A stretch of DNA of 42,052 nt from Promethearchaeota archaeon Loki_b31 (GTDB lineage: Archaea; Asgardarchaeota; Lokiarchaeia; Sigyniarchaeales; SOKP01), in assembly GCA_005222975.1 (NCBI GenBank), contig NJBI01000031.1:1-42052 (forward strand), in the 5' to 3' direction. Numbering within the stretch: the stretch's first letter is position 1; the number at the start of each line of letters is the position of its first letter. The notes under the pieces were generated by a model. That model saw only the letters and a program-made list of their open reading frames with translations. It searched no databases and had not been told where the DNA came from. This document shows positions 34,562-42,052 of this stretch, piece by piece. The position numbers and the translations under genes are program-made.

Positions 34562-36676
34562 ATGTCGGAGCAACACTTCCAAATATGTCATTTTTGCCAG
34601 CGAAACGTGAAGATAGCGTATTATTGTGAAAATTGTGGCGTTAGTTGTTGTTCTGATTGTCTTCACGAAGAAAAAATCGATTCTTATGTTTGTCAAGATT
34701 GCAATTCAAAAAATATTGCTCTCTCAGGATCAAGTAAGCAAAAGATTTGTAACGATTGTGGAAAAGAGAATATAATCCAAACGAACCAACTTTTAAAATC
34801 TTGTCCCAAGTGTCAATCTCATCAAATTATTAATATCTACGAAAAGAAGGAAGATTTAGAAAAACAATTTTTAGAATTAATTAAAAATGCACGCTCCTTT
34901 ATTGATCCATTTAGGGATATAGTAAATTCCCTTTATATGATAAGGCAGAGAGTATTTGATGCAAGAGCGCCTCCTATAAGGTGTTATCATTATCCTAAAA
35001 TGGAATCCGACCTCTTAGCGCTCTTTAAATTATTTATATATGCAAAAGAAAATCTTCTTGAAAAGATACACAATCTAATCCAACATTTATCTATAAATAA
35101 AGAATATTTTTTTAATATTTACACTCAACAGAATTCTAATATAAGAATTATAGAAGACATTTTACAAAATTTAAATAGAAGCTATAATTCTATAACTGAT
35201 TTTATTCAGAGTAATGTAAAAACAATAAATACTAGCATGGATAACCTATTAAAGAATCTTATTTTCATAGACAAAATCACATTTTATTTCAAAAACTATA
35301 TTAAATTTCTTAATTTAGCAGAGGATGAAAAACCTGTTTATGCGATATATGCAAAATTAGCGAATGGTCTTAACACAGAAGATAAATACAAAAAAGATAA
35401 AGGAATTCTGTTTATTACTAATTTTGACTTATCGTTTGTTCATGAATATGGAAGATTAAAGAGAAAGAAAAAAGGTATTTTTAAAGCGCCAGTTAAAGAT
35501 TTAACTAGCGTTAAAATAAAAGGTAAGCTGTTTAAAAAACTTTATATCGAATTTCCTTATGGTAGATATGAATTCACACTTCCTACAAATTCAATTTCGC
35601 GAGTATTAGATTATATTCTACTAGCCAGAAGTTTTGATGAAACTATTGTGTATGATAAAGTGGCAGCGAAAAAACTTTACGATATTGATGTCGATTTGAG
35701 CGATTTAACCAATTATATTGAGGAAACAATAAATTCTTTCTTTAGTATAAAATGCCAATATAATAATGTTAATTCGAATAATGTACTCGTTAATCACCAA
35801 AATGCTAACCCATTATTTAATCAAAATCTAAGGAATTTACCAAATCAAATTTCACTTCAAGCTCCATATAATCAAAATCAGCCCACCTACCCAAATAATT
35901 TTAGTTATCCATTTAATATTTATCAAAATTATAAAAATGTGCCCGGAAATCCATTGCTTTATCAAAAAAATATAGGATTTTCTAATCAAGGATTCGGCCA
36001 AATTCAAACTCCTGAAGATTTAAACCATTACAGCAACACTATAAGGCACTACCTACCGCCAAATTACAATCAAAATGAATTCTTCTTGCAAAATTTACAT
36101 GAGACGGGTAGGATACAGAATTACGATCCTATAAGGTCTAACAGCGGATATGAAAACAATTTTTCTGATGCTGAAGAGAAAAACTTCCTAATGAGAAAAT
36201 TAGAACAAATGCAAAGATACGGCGCCCCTTCTTCTAATCTATTATATAGAAATAATTTTGATGAACGATCGTACGAACCTGCCTATTATCGATTGAATGA
36301 AAGAGTTAGACAAATGCCACAATATAACGAATATTCGAGGAATCATCTTTCAGAATTGTTTAATAATGACTATATGTCAGATCAACCGAATGATCTCCCA
36401 AGACCTAATTCAAAGAAAATAAATAAAACGAGACGTAAAAAAATGTTTGAATTGGAAAAAGAAAAATATAGTCTCGAAGAAACGTTAAAAACCTTAGAAT
36501 CAAAATTTGAATCTGGAAATATTTCTGAAATCGATTTCTTTAAAACATTTAAGAACTTACAAAAGGATTTCTACACGATTGATAAAAAAATTGAAACGAT
36601 CGACGAAGAGATGCAAGAAGAAGATTTTTTAAGAAGAAATGCCAAAAAATTCGATAGAAAAAGACATTTTACTTAA
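34562..36676 (+). CDS. Zinc-finger (FYVE/RING-like Cys8) plus PH/GRAM-like domain protein
   Basis: 704 aa from the ATG at 34562; a TTG at 34520 would add 14 residues. N-terminal finger: Cys9, 12, 22, 25, 30, 33, 44, 47. The segment CENCGVSCCSDC has the CxxCx4CxxC spacing of the FYVE/RING cross-brace, but lacks the RHHCR lipid-binding motif. A second Cys4 ribbon follows (Cys63, 66, 81, 84). Residues about 95-255 are helical. Residues about 255-358 (KGILFITNFDLSFVHEY, PVKDLTSVKIKG, LYIEFPYGRYEF) look like a PH/GRAM-like fold. About 400-610 is Asn/Gln/Pro-rich and disordered; 610-704 forms a charged coiled coil. I infer a membrane or cytoskeletal scaffold. It converges on the ESCRT-III gene. Confidence 0.72.
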   Translation: MSEQHFQICHFCQRNVKIAYYCENCGVSCCSDCLHEEKIDSYVCQDCNSKNIALSGSSKQKICNDCGKENIIQTNQLLKSCPKCQSHQIINIYEKKEDLEKQFLELIKNARSFIDPFRDIVNSLYMIRQRVFDARAPPIRCYHYPKMESDLLALFKLFIYAKENLLEKIHNLIQHLSINKEYFFNIYTQQNSNIRIIEDILQNLNRSYNSITDFIQSNVKTINTSMDNLLKNLIFIDKITFYFKNYIKFLNLAEDEKPVYAIYAKLANGLNTEDKYKKDKGILFITNFDLSFVHEYGRLKRKKKGIFKAPVKDLTSVKIKGKLFKKLYIEFPYGRYEFTLPTNSISRVLDYILLARSFDETIVYDKVAAKKLYDIDVDLSDLTNYIEETINSFFSIKCQYNNVNSNNVLVNHQNANPLFNQNLRNLPNQISLQAPYNQNQPTYPNNFSYPFNIYQNYKNVPGNPLLYQKNIGFSNQGFGQIQTPEDLNHYSNTIRHYLPPNYNQNEFFLQNLHETGRIQNYDPIRSNSGYENNFSDAEEKNFLMRKLEQMQRYGAPSSNLLYRNNFDERSYEPAYYRLNERVRQMPQYNEYSRNHLSELFNNDYMSDQPNDLPRPNSKKINKTRRKKMFELEKEKYSLEETLKTLESKFESGNISEIDFFKTFKNLQKDFYTIDKKIETIDEEMQEEDFLRRNAKKFDRKRHFT

Positions 36677-36737
36677 GAATTACATTGCTTAACAAAATAT
36701 TCTTGAAAAATTGGTAAAGAGAATAAGTTTAAAAAAA

Positions 36738-37388
36738 TTAACTTTCTAATTCTTTCCTAAGTTTGTTGATTTCGTCTTCTAATTTTGCTTTCGTTTTTAT
36801 TTCAGTTTCTTCTTCCATCTCGTCAAACTCACTCAGATATTGCAAGTCATCGGCAGGTACTTCTGGCATCTGACCGCCTTGCTCTAAAAGCATTTCAGTT
36901 TCTAGTTGGTTTAATTCATCAGTTACATCGATTGCTAAATCTATTTCGGGATCTCCGGCAAGAATATCGGCAGACTCCTCTATTTCAGCAACATATGCCT
37001 CAGAATCTTCAGCTATCTCTGCAATTTTTACAGGTGATGCCTTCGTGGCAATTACCTTTAATTCGTCCCTAATTCCGCTCATTAAATCGCCCGTCGTTGA
37101 TATCATCTGACCCTCTTCGATAGCTTCTATCTGTCTTTCGATTCTGGATCGAATGTTGTTCGCGCGATCTACCTTCATTTGATATTGTTTGTGTTGAATT
37201 AAATAATTTTTAGCTCTAGTTCTTTCTCCTCTCTTTATTGCAATTTTAGCGTTTTTTCTAGCAATCTCTGCTCTTTTATTGAAAGTTTTATTTGCTAACG
37301 CTATTTTTCTAATGTGAGATTTAGCTTTAATAACTAATTCATCTTTTTCTTTAGCTTTTCGGGGAAAAAGTTTTTTTTTAATTGCCAT
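36738..37388 (-). CDS. ESCRT-III (Snf7/CHMP family) protein
   Basis: 216 aa; basic N-terminal half and acidic C-terminal half, the hallmark of ESCRT-III. The helix 1-2 hairpin spans about 17-95, with KIAIKRGERTRAKNYLIQHK resembling the CHMP ALRRGDKxxALxxLKxKK motif and IERQIEAIE typical of Snf7/Vps20. Helices 3-4 follow (98-147), then an acidic linker. Residues 174-182 read MPEVPADDL, close to the MIM2 of CHMP6 that binds Vps4 MIT domains, and the last helix LEDEINKLRKEL resembles MIM1 with two residues exchanged. I place it in the Vps20/32/60 class. It should polymerise on membranes for fission. No Vps4 or other ESCRT gene is in the window. Confidence 0.85.
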   Translation of the reverse strand: MAIKKKLFPRKAKEKDELVIKAKSHIRKIALANKTFNKRAEIARKNAKIAIKRGERTRAKNYLIQHKQYQMKVDRANNIRSRIERQIEAIEEGQMISTTGDLMSGIRDELKVIATKASPVKIAEIAEDSEAYVAEIEESADILAGDPEIDLAIDVTDELNQLETEMLLEQGGQMPEVPADDLQYLSEFDEMEEETEIKTKAKLEDEINKLRKELES

Positions 37389-37527
37389 TACTTCTATTCA
37401 CTCCTTTTAGAGTAATTTTATTAGTATCTCTTATATTATTAATATGATATTATTAACTTAAAAATTTAATAGAATTTAATTTAGTAAAACGATTCCTATC
37501 AATAAATCTTTTAGAGTCCAATAATAA

Positions 37528-38631
37528 ATGAAAAAAATAATTTTAAATTTCGAAAAAAAGACCGACAATTTTAAAGATTTGGTGCAAGAAGCTTTTAACA
37601 TGAATTTCCTCAATTTCTTGCTCTCTGAAGAAACTTATTCCGAATTAGAAAAAATTGAACGAATTAACACTTTTACAAAAAATATTGAAATTCCCGCTAA
37701 GAATCTAATTTTTGGCAATCTAGAACAACTAAAAAAAGAAAAAAGGTTAGGAGTAAATTGTGGTTTTTTTATGGAATTAAAATTAAAAAACGATGAAAAA
37801 GCAGTAATAGACCTTTCCAAAACCAAAGAAGTTGATTTTATAATAGTATCGGCAAAAGATTGGAAAGTTATACCTTTTGAAAACCTTATAGCCGCAATGC
37901 ATACTACCGACACGGATCTAATTGCTTTGGTTGAAGACATTGAAGAAGCTGAATTAATGTTAAAAACATTGGAAATAGGGGTCGATGGAATCCTTATTAC
38001 TCCAAAAAATGTCAATGATATCGTTCAATTAAAATCACTAATTCAGCCTGGGATTAAAATTGAATTAGCTAAAGCAAAAATAACTAAAATACAAAATATA
38101 CCTGAGAGCGAGAGAGTTTGCGTAGATAGTACTTCTTTATTACAACCCGGTGAGGGATTTCTCGTTGGTTCAACGGCACTTGGTTTTGTACTTATACATT
38201 CTGAAACCTTTGAAACAACTTTTGTGAATTCTAGACCATTTCGTGTCAACGCAGGCGATGTATCAGCATATATCTTAGTTCCTAACGATGATCCTGAAAT
38301 GATCTATCAAACAAATTACCTAAGCGAATTAAAAGGTGGTAAGAGAGTCTTAGCTGTAAATTATAAAGGTGAAACTCGAATTGTTTCTATTGGACGCGTA
38401 AAAATCGAGATTCGACCAATGTTGAGATTTGAATTGGAAGTTTCTGAAGGCAACAAAAAAATCCCCTTGAGTTGTATATGTCAAAATGCCGAAACAATTC
38501 GGTTAGTGGATCCGGATGGTAAAGCTAAATCTGTTGTTGCTATTAAAATTGGCGACGAGGTTTTAGTACATATTGGACCAGGAGCGACTCATTTTGGAAC
38601 TGCCATAAAAGAATCAATTTTGGAGAAATAA
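37528..38631 (+). CDS. aroB': 3-dehydroquinate synthase II (archaeal shikimate pathway)
   Basis: NAD-dependent enzyme that converts 2-amino-3,7-dideoxy-D-threo-hept-6-ulosonate to 3-dehydroquinate, replacing bacterial AroB in archaea. 367 aa, full length. Characteristic parts: WKVIPFENLIAA, VDGILITP, the long C-terminal domain with STSLLQPGEGFLVGSTALGF, FVNSRPFRVNAGDVSAYILVP, YLSELKGGKRVLAVN, QNAETIRLV and IGPGATHFGT. ATG start; divergent from the ESCRT-III gene with a 139-base spacer. The other shikimate genes, including the partner aldolase (aroA'), are not in the window. Confidence 0.93.
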   Translation: MKKIILNFEKKTDNFKDLVQEAFNMNFLNFLLSEETYSELEKIERINTFTKNIEIPAKNLIFGNLEQLKKEKRLGVNCGFFMELKLKNDEKAVIDLSKTKEVDFIIVSAKDWKVIPFENLIAAMHTTDTDLIALVEDIEEAELMLKTLEIGVDGILITPKNVNDIVQLKSLIQPGIKIELAKAKITKIQNIPESERVCVDSTSLLQPGEGFLVGSTALGFVLIHSETFETTFVNSRPFRVNAGDVSAYILVPNDDPEMIYQTNYLSELKGGKRVLAVNYKGETRIVSIGRVKIEIRPMLRFELEVSEGNKKIPLSCICQNAETIRLVDPDGKAKSVVAIKIGDEVLVHIGPGATHFGTAIKESILEK

Positions 38632-38692
38632 TCTTTTAATTAAATAAATTTATAATATCCTAATAAAATAAAACAAAAACCTTTTGATTAAT

Positions 38693-39928
38693 ATGACAAT
38701 TTATTGGGCGCCAATGCTTCATGCTTACCAACCTCCATACCAGGATGTTGGTGTTTTGCGAAAAATTAATAAAGAGTGTTATAAACCTCTATTTTCTATG
38801 TTAGAAGAGCACGAAAATATCAAAATCAGCCTAAACATAAATAGTAATCTTATTGAAATGTTCCATGAATGTGATTTAGAGGATACACTAGAGTTATTAA
38901 AAAATTTAGTTTCTGAAAACAAAATTGAAATTCTCGGAACTGCAAAATTTCATCCTATTCTTCCCTTAATACCAGAAAAAGAAGCTCAAAACCAAATTCG
39001 ATTAAATGAGGAGATTAATAGGTTGGAATTTCAAAAATGGGAGAGAAAGGGTTTTTTTCCGCCCGAAATGTCTATTAACTCTAAAGTTGCCAAATTTATT
39101 CAACAGTTAGGCTATAAATGGGTAATAATGAGCGGACTTGCTTGTCCAATTAAATGGCCCTATGATTACATATATTGCTCTCCAAATGGTTTACAGCTCT
39201 TTTTCAGAGACGATATTTTAAGCAACAAAATATCATTTAATCATATTAATGCAAAAGAATTCGTCAAAGATTTAAATGAAATTTTTAAAGACAAAAAAGG
39301 AATTAAGGATAAAGACAAATATATTATCACTGCGATGGATTCTGAGACATTTGGTCATCATATAAAAAAATATGAAAGAACATTTTTGAGTAAAGTTTTT
39401 GAACTTATTAACTCTCAGAAAGAAATTAAGATTGTATTTATATCCGATTTAGATAGATATTTTCCGATTCATAAAGAAAAAATAATTCCACGAGATTCAA
39501 GTTGGAGCACTACTCATGAGGATATAAAGGCACACATCCCGTTCCCATTGTGGGATCATCCTGATAATAGCATCCATAAGTTATATTGGAAGATAATGAG
39601 AAGCTTAAATAATTTAATGACCTTGTTAGAACACCTAGATTTAACTCAAGATTGGGAAGTAGAAAATTATTATAACACAGCTAGATGGTTTTATGATAAA
39701 GGAATTTGTTCGGACAGTACATGGTGGGCTAATCCTACTCGAGGGGCATGGAGTCCTAACTTGATTTATAAAGGAATTGAGTTTCTTATGAGATCTGCTC
39801 TTAATGCTCAACTAGCATTAGTTCACGCTAATCAATCTGATTTAGGAGAAGGATATTTTGATTCGATATTATTTTATCATAATCTATTACTTATGGAAAT
39901 TTACTCAATAACTAAAAAAAAAAAATAA
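38693..39928 (+). CDS. Glycoside hydrolase family 57 enzyme
   Basis: 411 aa from the ATG at 38693; a TTG at 38684 would add three residues. GH57 motifs: MLHAYQPPY (region 1 His10), GTAKFHPILPLI, the nucleophile Glu125 in GFFPPEMSIN, and the acid Asp216 in AMDSETFGHH, with a WSTTHEDI block near the end. Family members are alpha-amylases, 4-alpha-glucanotransferases, branching enzymes or amylopullulanases acting on alpha-glucans. No signal peptide, so it is probably intracellular and linked to glycogen, as is the glycogen synthase in this window. The specific activity is not decidable. Confidence 0.87.
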   Translation: MTIYWAPMLHAYQPPYQDVGVLRKINKECYKPLFSMLEEHENIKISLNINSNLIEMFHECDLEDTLELLKNLVSENKIEILGTAKFHPILPLIPEKEAQNQIRLNEEINRLEFQKWERKGFFPPEMSINSKVAKFIQQLGYKWVIMSGLACPIKWPYDYIYCSPNGLQLFFRDDILSNKISFNHINAKEFVKDLNEIFKDKKGIKDKDKYIITAMDSETFGHHIKKYERTFLSKVFELINSQKEIKIVFISDLDRYFPIHKEKIIPRDSSWSTTHEDIKAHIPFPLWDHPDNSIHKLYWKIMRSLNNLMTLLEHLDLTQDWEVENYYNTARWFYDKGICSDSTWWANPTRGAWSPNLIYKGIEFLMRSALNAQLALVHANQSDLGEGYFDSILFYHNLLLMEIYSITKKKK

Positions 39929-40117
39929 AAGAGCAAATAAGATTGAAATCAAAGGATTTGAGTTAAAGACTTTAGAATACCTAACTCCTATAATTTCCCC
40001 GTTTGTTTACTATATTACTTTGATTGCTTCAAATAACAATAAACTATATAATTTTTAGTTTATATAATAAACTAAGTGCGCTTTGGTAGAAATTAATACC
40101 CTAATTTTTTGAGGATA

Positions 40118-41230
40118 ATGTCAAAAGAAAATGAAAAACAGCAAATAGTAAAACATTGCGTGTACTGTGGAACTCGAATTGAAGAAAACAAAATCTATTG
40201 TCCTAAATGTGGAAAACTCGTAGTAAAAATCGAGCCAAGCAAAGAAAAAAGTCGTCTTCAGAAAATAGGGGCAAAACCACCTCAAAAAAAAATTGCTTCA
40301 AGAAAATGTTCTGGTTGTGGTTCAATAATAACCTCTTCTGTATTAGAACAATGCCCTATATGTAATACTAAGCTAGAAAAGATACCACAACTTCAAGAAG
40401 CAAAATCAAGTGAAACACCTCTAAATAAAACGGGCTATATCTTTACGAATAAAAAGTTAGTGCCAGAACAAAAATTTATAATAAAAAAAGATACTTGGAA
40501 TTTTAGAGAGGGTATTAGCGTTTTTGGTAACTCCCTTATGGCATATATCATCATTCGATTGCTAATTACTATATTATTAACTTTCCAATTAGGCCCCTCT
40601 GATCCAATTGATTTAAATATTACAACAATACTATTAAGTCAAATTCCTGACATTATATTCGGGGTGTATCCCTTATGGTACATTTATTCAAAAAAACATA
40701 ATTTTCAAAAATTAAGGTTAAATTTTAAAACAAGACCATTTTTAATTGCGCTATTAACTGGTGTAATCGGCAGTATAGGATTAGTAATTATTGATAATTT
40801 CTCTTCGTTATTAATACATTTTATGTACGACTCCGGAATAAATTTTTTTGATATTTTTTCTTATTTAGATGAGCAATCTCTGGTAATCAAAAACACAGAT
40901 TTAATCTGGGTAATATTACTTATGGTTATTTTATCTTTATCTGCAATTTCTACAGAATTAGTATTTAGAGGAGTGTTACATAATACTCTAAAAGAACGTT
41001 TTGATAATGATTTACTAGGGAGGTCTTCAGTAGTTTTTATAATCGCGCTAATATACTCAGTTCTTTTTCTATTTTTTACTTTACCAATAGGAATATATTT
41101 CTTTTTAGTAAATTTCATGGTTTTTATATTTTTAGGTATACTTTATGAAGTTAATAAAAATATTCTCACCACGATTATTGCCAGCATCATCTACAATATT
41201 GCTCTTATTATCTTGATCGTGTATTTTTAA
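40118..41230 (+). CDS. Double zinc-ribbon membrane protein with degenerate CPBP (CAAX protease-like) domain
   Basis: 370 aa from the ATG at 40118 (a TTG nine bases upstream is the alternative). Two zinc ribbons come first: Cys14/17/28/31 (CVYCGTR...CPKCGK) and Cys64/67/79/82 (CSGCGS...CPICNT). Then about seven hydrophobic segments from residue 135. The CPBP motif EExxxR appears as STELVFRGVL (279-284), so the first, catalytic Glu is Thr279. The family His of the second motif is missing and the last HxxxN motif is SIIYN (Ser356-Asn360). It is therefore probably a non-proteolytic CPBP relative. Zinc ribbons face the cytosol and may bind a partner. Confidence 0.75.
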   Translation: MSKENEKQQIVKHCVYCGTRIEENKIYCPKCGKLVVKIEPSKEKSRLQKIGAKPPQKKIASRKCSGCGSIITSSVLEQCPICNTKLEKIPQLQEAKSSETPLNKTGYIFTNKKLVPEQKFIIKKDTWNFREGISVFGNSLMAYIIIRLLITILLTFQLGPSDPIDLNITTILLSQIPDIIFGVYPLWYIYSKKHNFQKLRLNFKTRPFLIALLTGVIGSIGLVIIDNFSSLLIHFMYDSGINFFDIFSYLDEQSLVIKNTDLIWVILLMVILSLSAISTELVFRGVLHNTLKERFDNDLLGRSSVVFIIALIYSVLFLFFTLPIGIYFFLVNFMVFIFLGILYEVNKNILTTIIASIIYNIALIILIVYF

Positions 41231-41296
41231 TTTTTAGATCACTTTTCATTATCCTTTAATATAAAATTTTATAAAAAGAAAAATCACATATCTCTA

Positions 41297-41683
41297 GTGG
41301 TATTATTAGCTCGAGAACCGTTTTTTCTATATTTTGTATGTAGGAGAGGGTCATGGATACACCAAAATAACCGAGGAAAAAAGCATCCTCCACTGGATCC
41401 ACGAGGAATTATCAAGGATAGAGAAATTGACAGTAAATTTTTAGCAAGATATCAAGGAAATAATAGTAAGAAGGATTCTCGTTTAATTAGAGTTAAGTCT
41501 AGAAAGAAATGGAAAAAATCAATGCATGCTATGCCCGCAAAGTATTGCGAACTTACTAAATTAGGAAAAAAGCTTTACGCATACTTAAAACTTAATGGAA
41601 TGGTCCAATACATTGAAAATAATTATTCGACTGGAAATAATAAAGATTTTGTGAATAAATTTATAGCAAAGCCGTTAAAGTAA
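41297..41683 (+). CDS. Small basic hypothetical protein, 128 aa
   Basis: Not recognised. The frame is open with strongly basic content (HQNNRGKKHPPLDPRG, VKSRKKWKKSMHAMPAK), then TKLGKKLYAYLKLNG. The only start before the coding-like part is GTG at 41297; no in-frame ATG precedes residue 76. A TATA-like element (TTTAATATAAAATTTTATA, about 41255-41273) lies 25-40 bases upstream, so a leaderless transcript is possible. The basic composition suggests nucleic-acid binding. The structured RNA segment begins about 30 bases after its stop, on the same strand, and may be co-transcribed or its partner. Confidence 0.45.
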   Translation: MVLLAREPFFLYFVCRRGSWIHQNNRGKKHPPLDPRGIIKDREIDSKFLARYQGNNSKKDSRLIRVKSRKKWKKSMHAMPAKYCELTKLGKKLYAYLKLNGMVQYIENNYSTGNNKDFVNKFIAKPLK

Positions 41684-41716
41684 CTGGGAACAAACTAAAT
41701 GTGGTGAATGTCTATC

Positions 41717-41933
41717 CTTATCGTTCGGGCCGTAACACTTTGGTACCCAACGATAAGATCAGTAAATAAAAAAATGAGTAGAAAGGAAGACTCCTGCCAC
41801 CTCGACCTAAAGATAAGGTCAGAAACAAAATAGGGGGAGTATTATACGAGTGCTTTACGCACTACCAAAAGACAAAAATCCAGGGCGGGGCAGGAATCAT
41901 GGTTTAATTTCCCTATTTTATTTATTTTTTTTT
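41717..41933 (+). ncRNA. Candidate structured non-coding RNA of unknown family
   Basis: A G+C-enriched island after a gene and ending in a nine-T run. Hairpin A (41717-41757): CTTATCGTT pairs with AACGATAAG, then GGG:CCC and CC:GG, about 14 pairs. An outer stem pairs TCCTGCC (41792-41798) with GGCAGGA (41889-41895), extended by CC:GG over one bulge. Inside are hairpin B, GACCT/AGGTC (41804-41820), and hairpin C, AGTGC/GCACT (41849-41863). The strings GATAAGATCAG and GATAAGGTCAG recur exactly 60 bases apart. ACTCC (41790-41794) can alternatively pair with GGAGT (41836-41840). No match to tRNA, rRNA, SRP or RNase P motifs. Exact ends are unknown. Confidence 0.5.
41925..41933 (+). terminator. 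T9 terminator after the structured RNA
   Basis: Nine consecutive T on the plus strand about 30 bases after the outer stem closes. This is the expected archaeal termination signal and argues for plus-strand transcription of the structured segment. Confidence 0.5.
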
Positions 41934-41936
41934 ATC

Positions 41937-41957
41937 GAGCACAATTTAATTGAGCTC
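41937..41957. repeat. Near-perfect short inverted repeat
   Basis: GAGC-a-CAATTtAATTG-a-GCTC, symmetrical except for the paired A/A positions. Directly after the T9 run; it may be part of a bidirectional terminator or an operator of a gene beyond the window. The last 95 bases of the window are A+T-rich and show nothing else. Confidence 0.35.
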
Positions 41958-42052
41958 TTGCAAAACTATAGAAATTTTATCTTTTCTTACGATATCTATT
42001 CTTTATTTTGTTAATATTTAAATCCTTCCTCTTTACCGAATTAGTACTACGC

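Noticed and set aside
36785..37072. Antisense 95-aa frame over the ESCRT-III gene
   Set aside because: Translation is low-complexity (Leu/Gln/Arg) and mirrors the acidic region of the real gene.
41690..41930. RNase P RNA
   Set aside because: GGAAGACTCC recalls the CR-I region, but no GGCTTA-type CR-V or other conserved regions follow before the window ends.
41690..41930. SRP RNA or group II intron domain V
   Set aside because: No GGAAG...GCA helix-8 core and no domain V AGC/AAAG arrangement on either strand.

Overview
This 42 kb, AT-rich (roughly 30-33% G+C) window looks like an Asgard archaeon (Promethearchaeota), most likely Lokiarchaeia-like. It combines archaeal core genes (ribosomal protein L35Ae, methenyl-tetrahydromethanopterin cyclohydrolase, archaeal-type 3-dehydroquinate synthase II, a beta-CASP RNase, an archaeal RecJ-like DHH protein, archaemetzincin) with genes of eukaryotic flavour. 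The latter are a Ras/Rab-like GTPase, a Roadblock/LC7 protein, an ESCRT-III (CHMP-like) subunit, a presenilin-type intramembrane aspartyl protease, and a protein with an eight-cysteine zinc finger and a PH/GRAM-like domain. No rRNA, tRNA, CRISPR array or intact insertion sequence was seen.

Layout. 1-5,400 is an accessory region: a left-edge surface-protein fragment whose end is much richer in G+C, a DUF4145/HEPN-like ORF broken by an in-frame TAG, two overlapping PIN nucleases, a C-terminally truncated DUF262 (GmrSD-like) protein, and a probable dispersed repeat. 5,458-9,814 is a glycine cleavage operon (gcvT, gcvH, gcvPA, gcvPB). 9,891-18,581 holds purine salvage (MTAP), nucleic-acid enzymes, Mch, three poorly characterised genes and a GT4 glycosyltransferase. 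18,578-27,510 holds the protease and signalling part: archaemetzincin variant, presenilin homolog, hydroxyacyl-CoA dehydrogenase, winged helix, Roadblock, FrhB-like flavoprotein behind a perfect palindrome, small GTPase, membrane protein, XPD-like helicase. 27,562-33,961 holds glycogen synthase, D-aminoacylase, a secernin-like hydrolase and a ceramidase-like hydrolase. 34,106-41,230 holds L35Ae, the zinc finger/PH protein, ESCRT-III, AroB', a GH57 enzyme and a zinc-ribbon protein with a degenerate CPBP protease domain. The last kilobase holds a small basic ORF and a G+C-enriched, strongly structured segment that is probably a non-coding RNA with a T-run terminator.

How the genes fit together. 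GcvT/H/P and Mch imply glycine-linked C1 metabolism on a pterin carrier. The FrhB-like protein may serve F420 or ferredoxin redox chemistry, and GlgA, GH57 and GT4 imply glycan storage or turnover. ESCRT-III carries a CHMP6-like Vps4-recruiting motif (MPEVPADDL) although no Vps4 is present here. The zinc finger/PH gene converges on it, which makes a membrane-remodelling link plausible but unproven. The strongest leads are the presenilin-branch protease, the ESCRT-III/zinc finger/PH pair, the DUF4145/PIN/PIN/DUF262 island and the structured RNA at the right edge.
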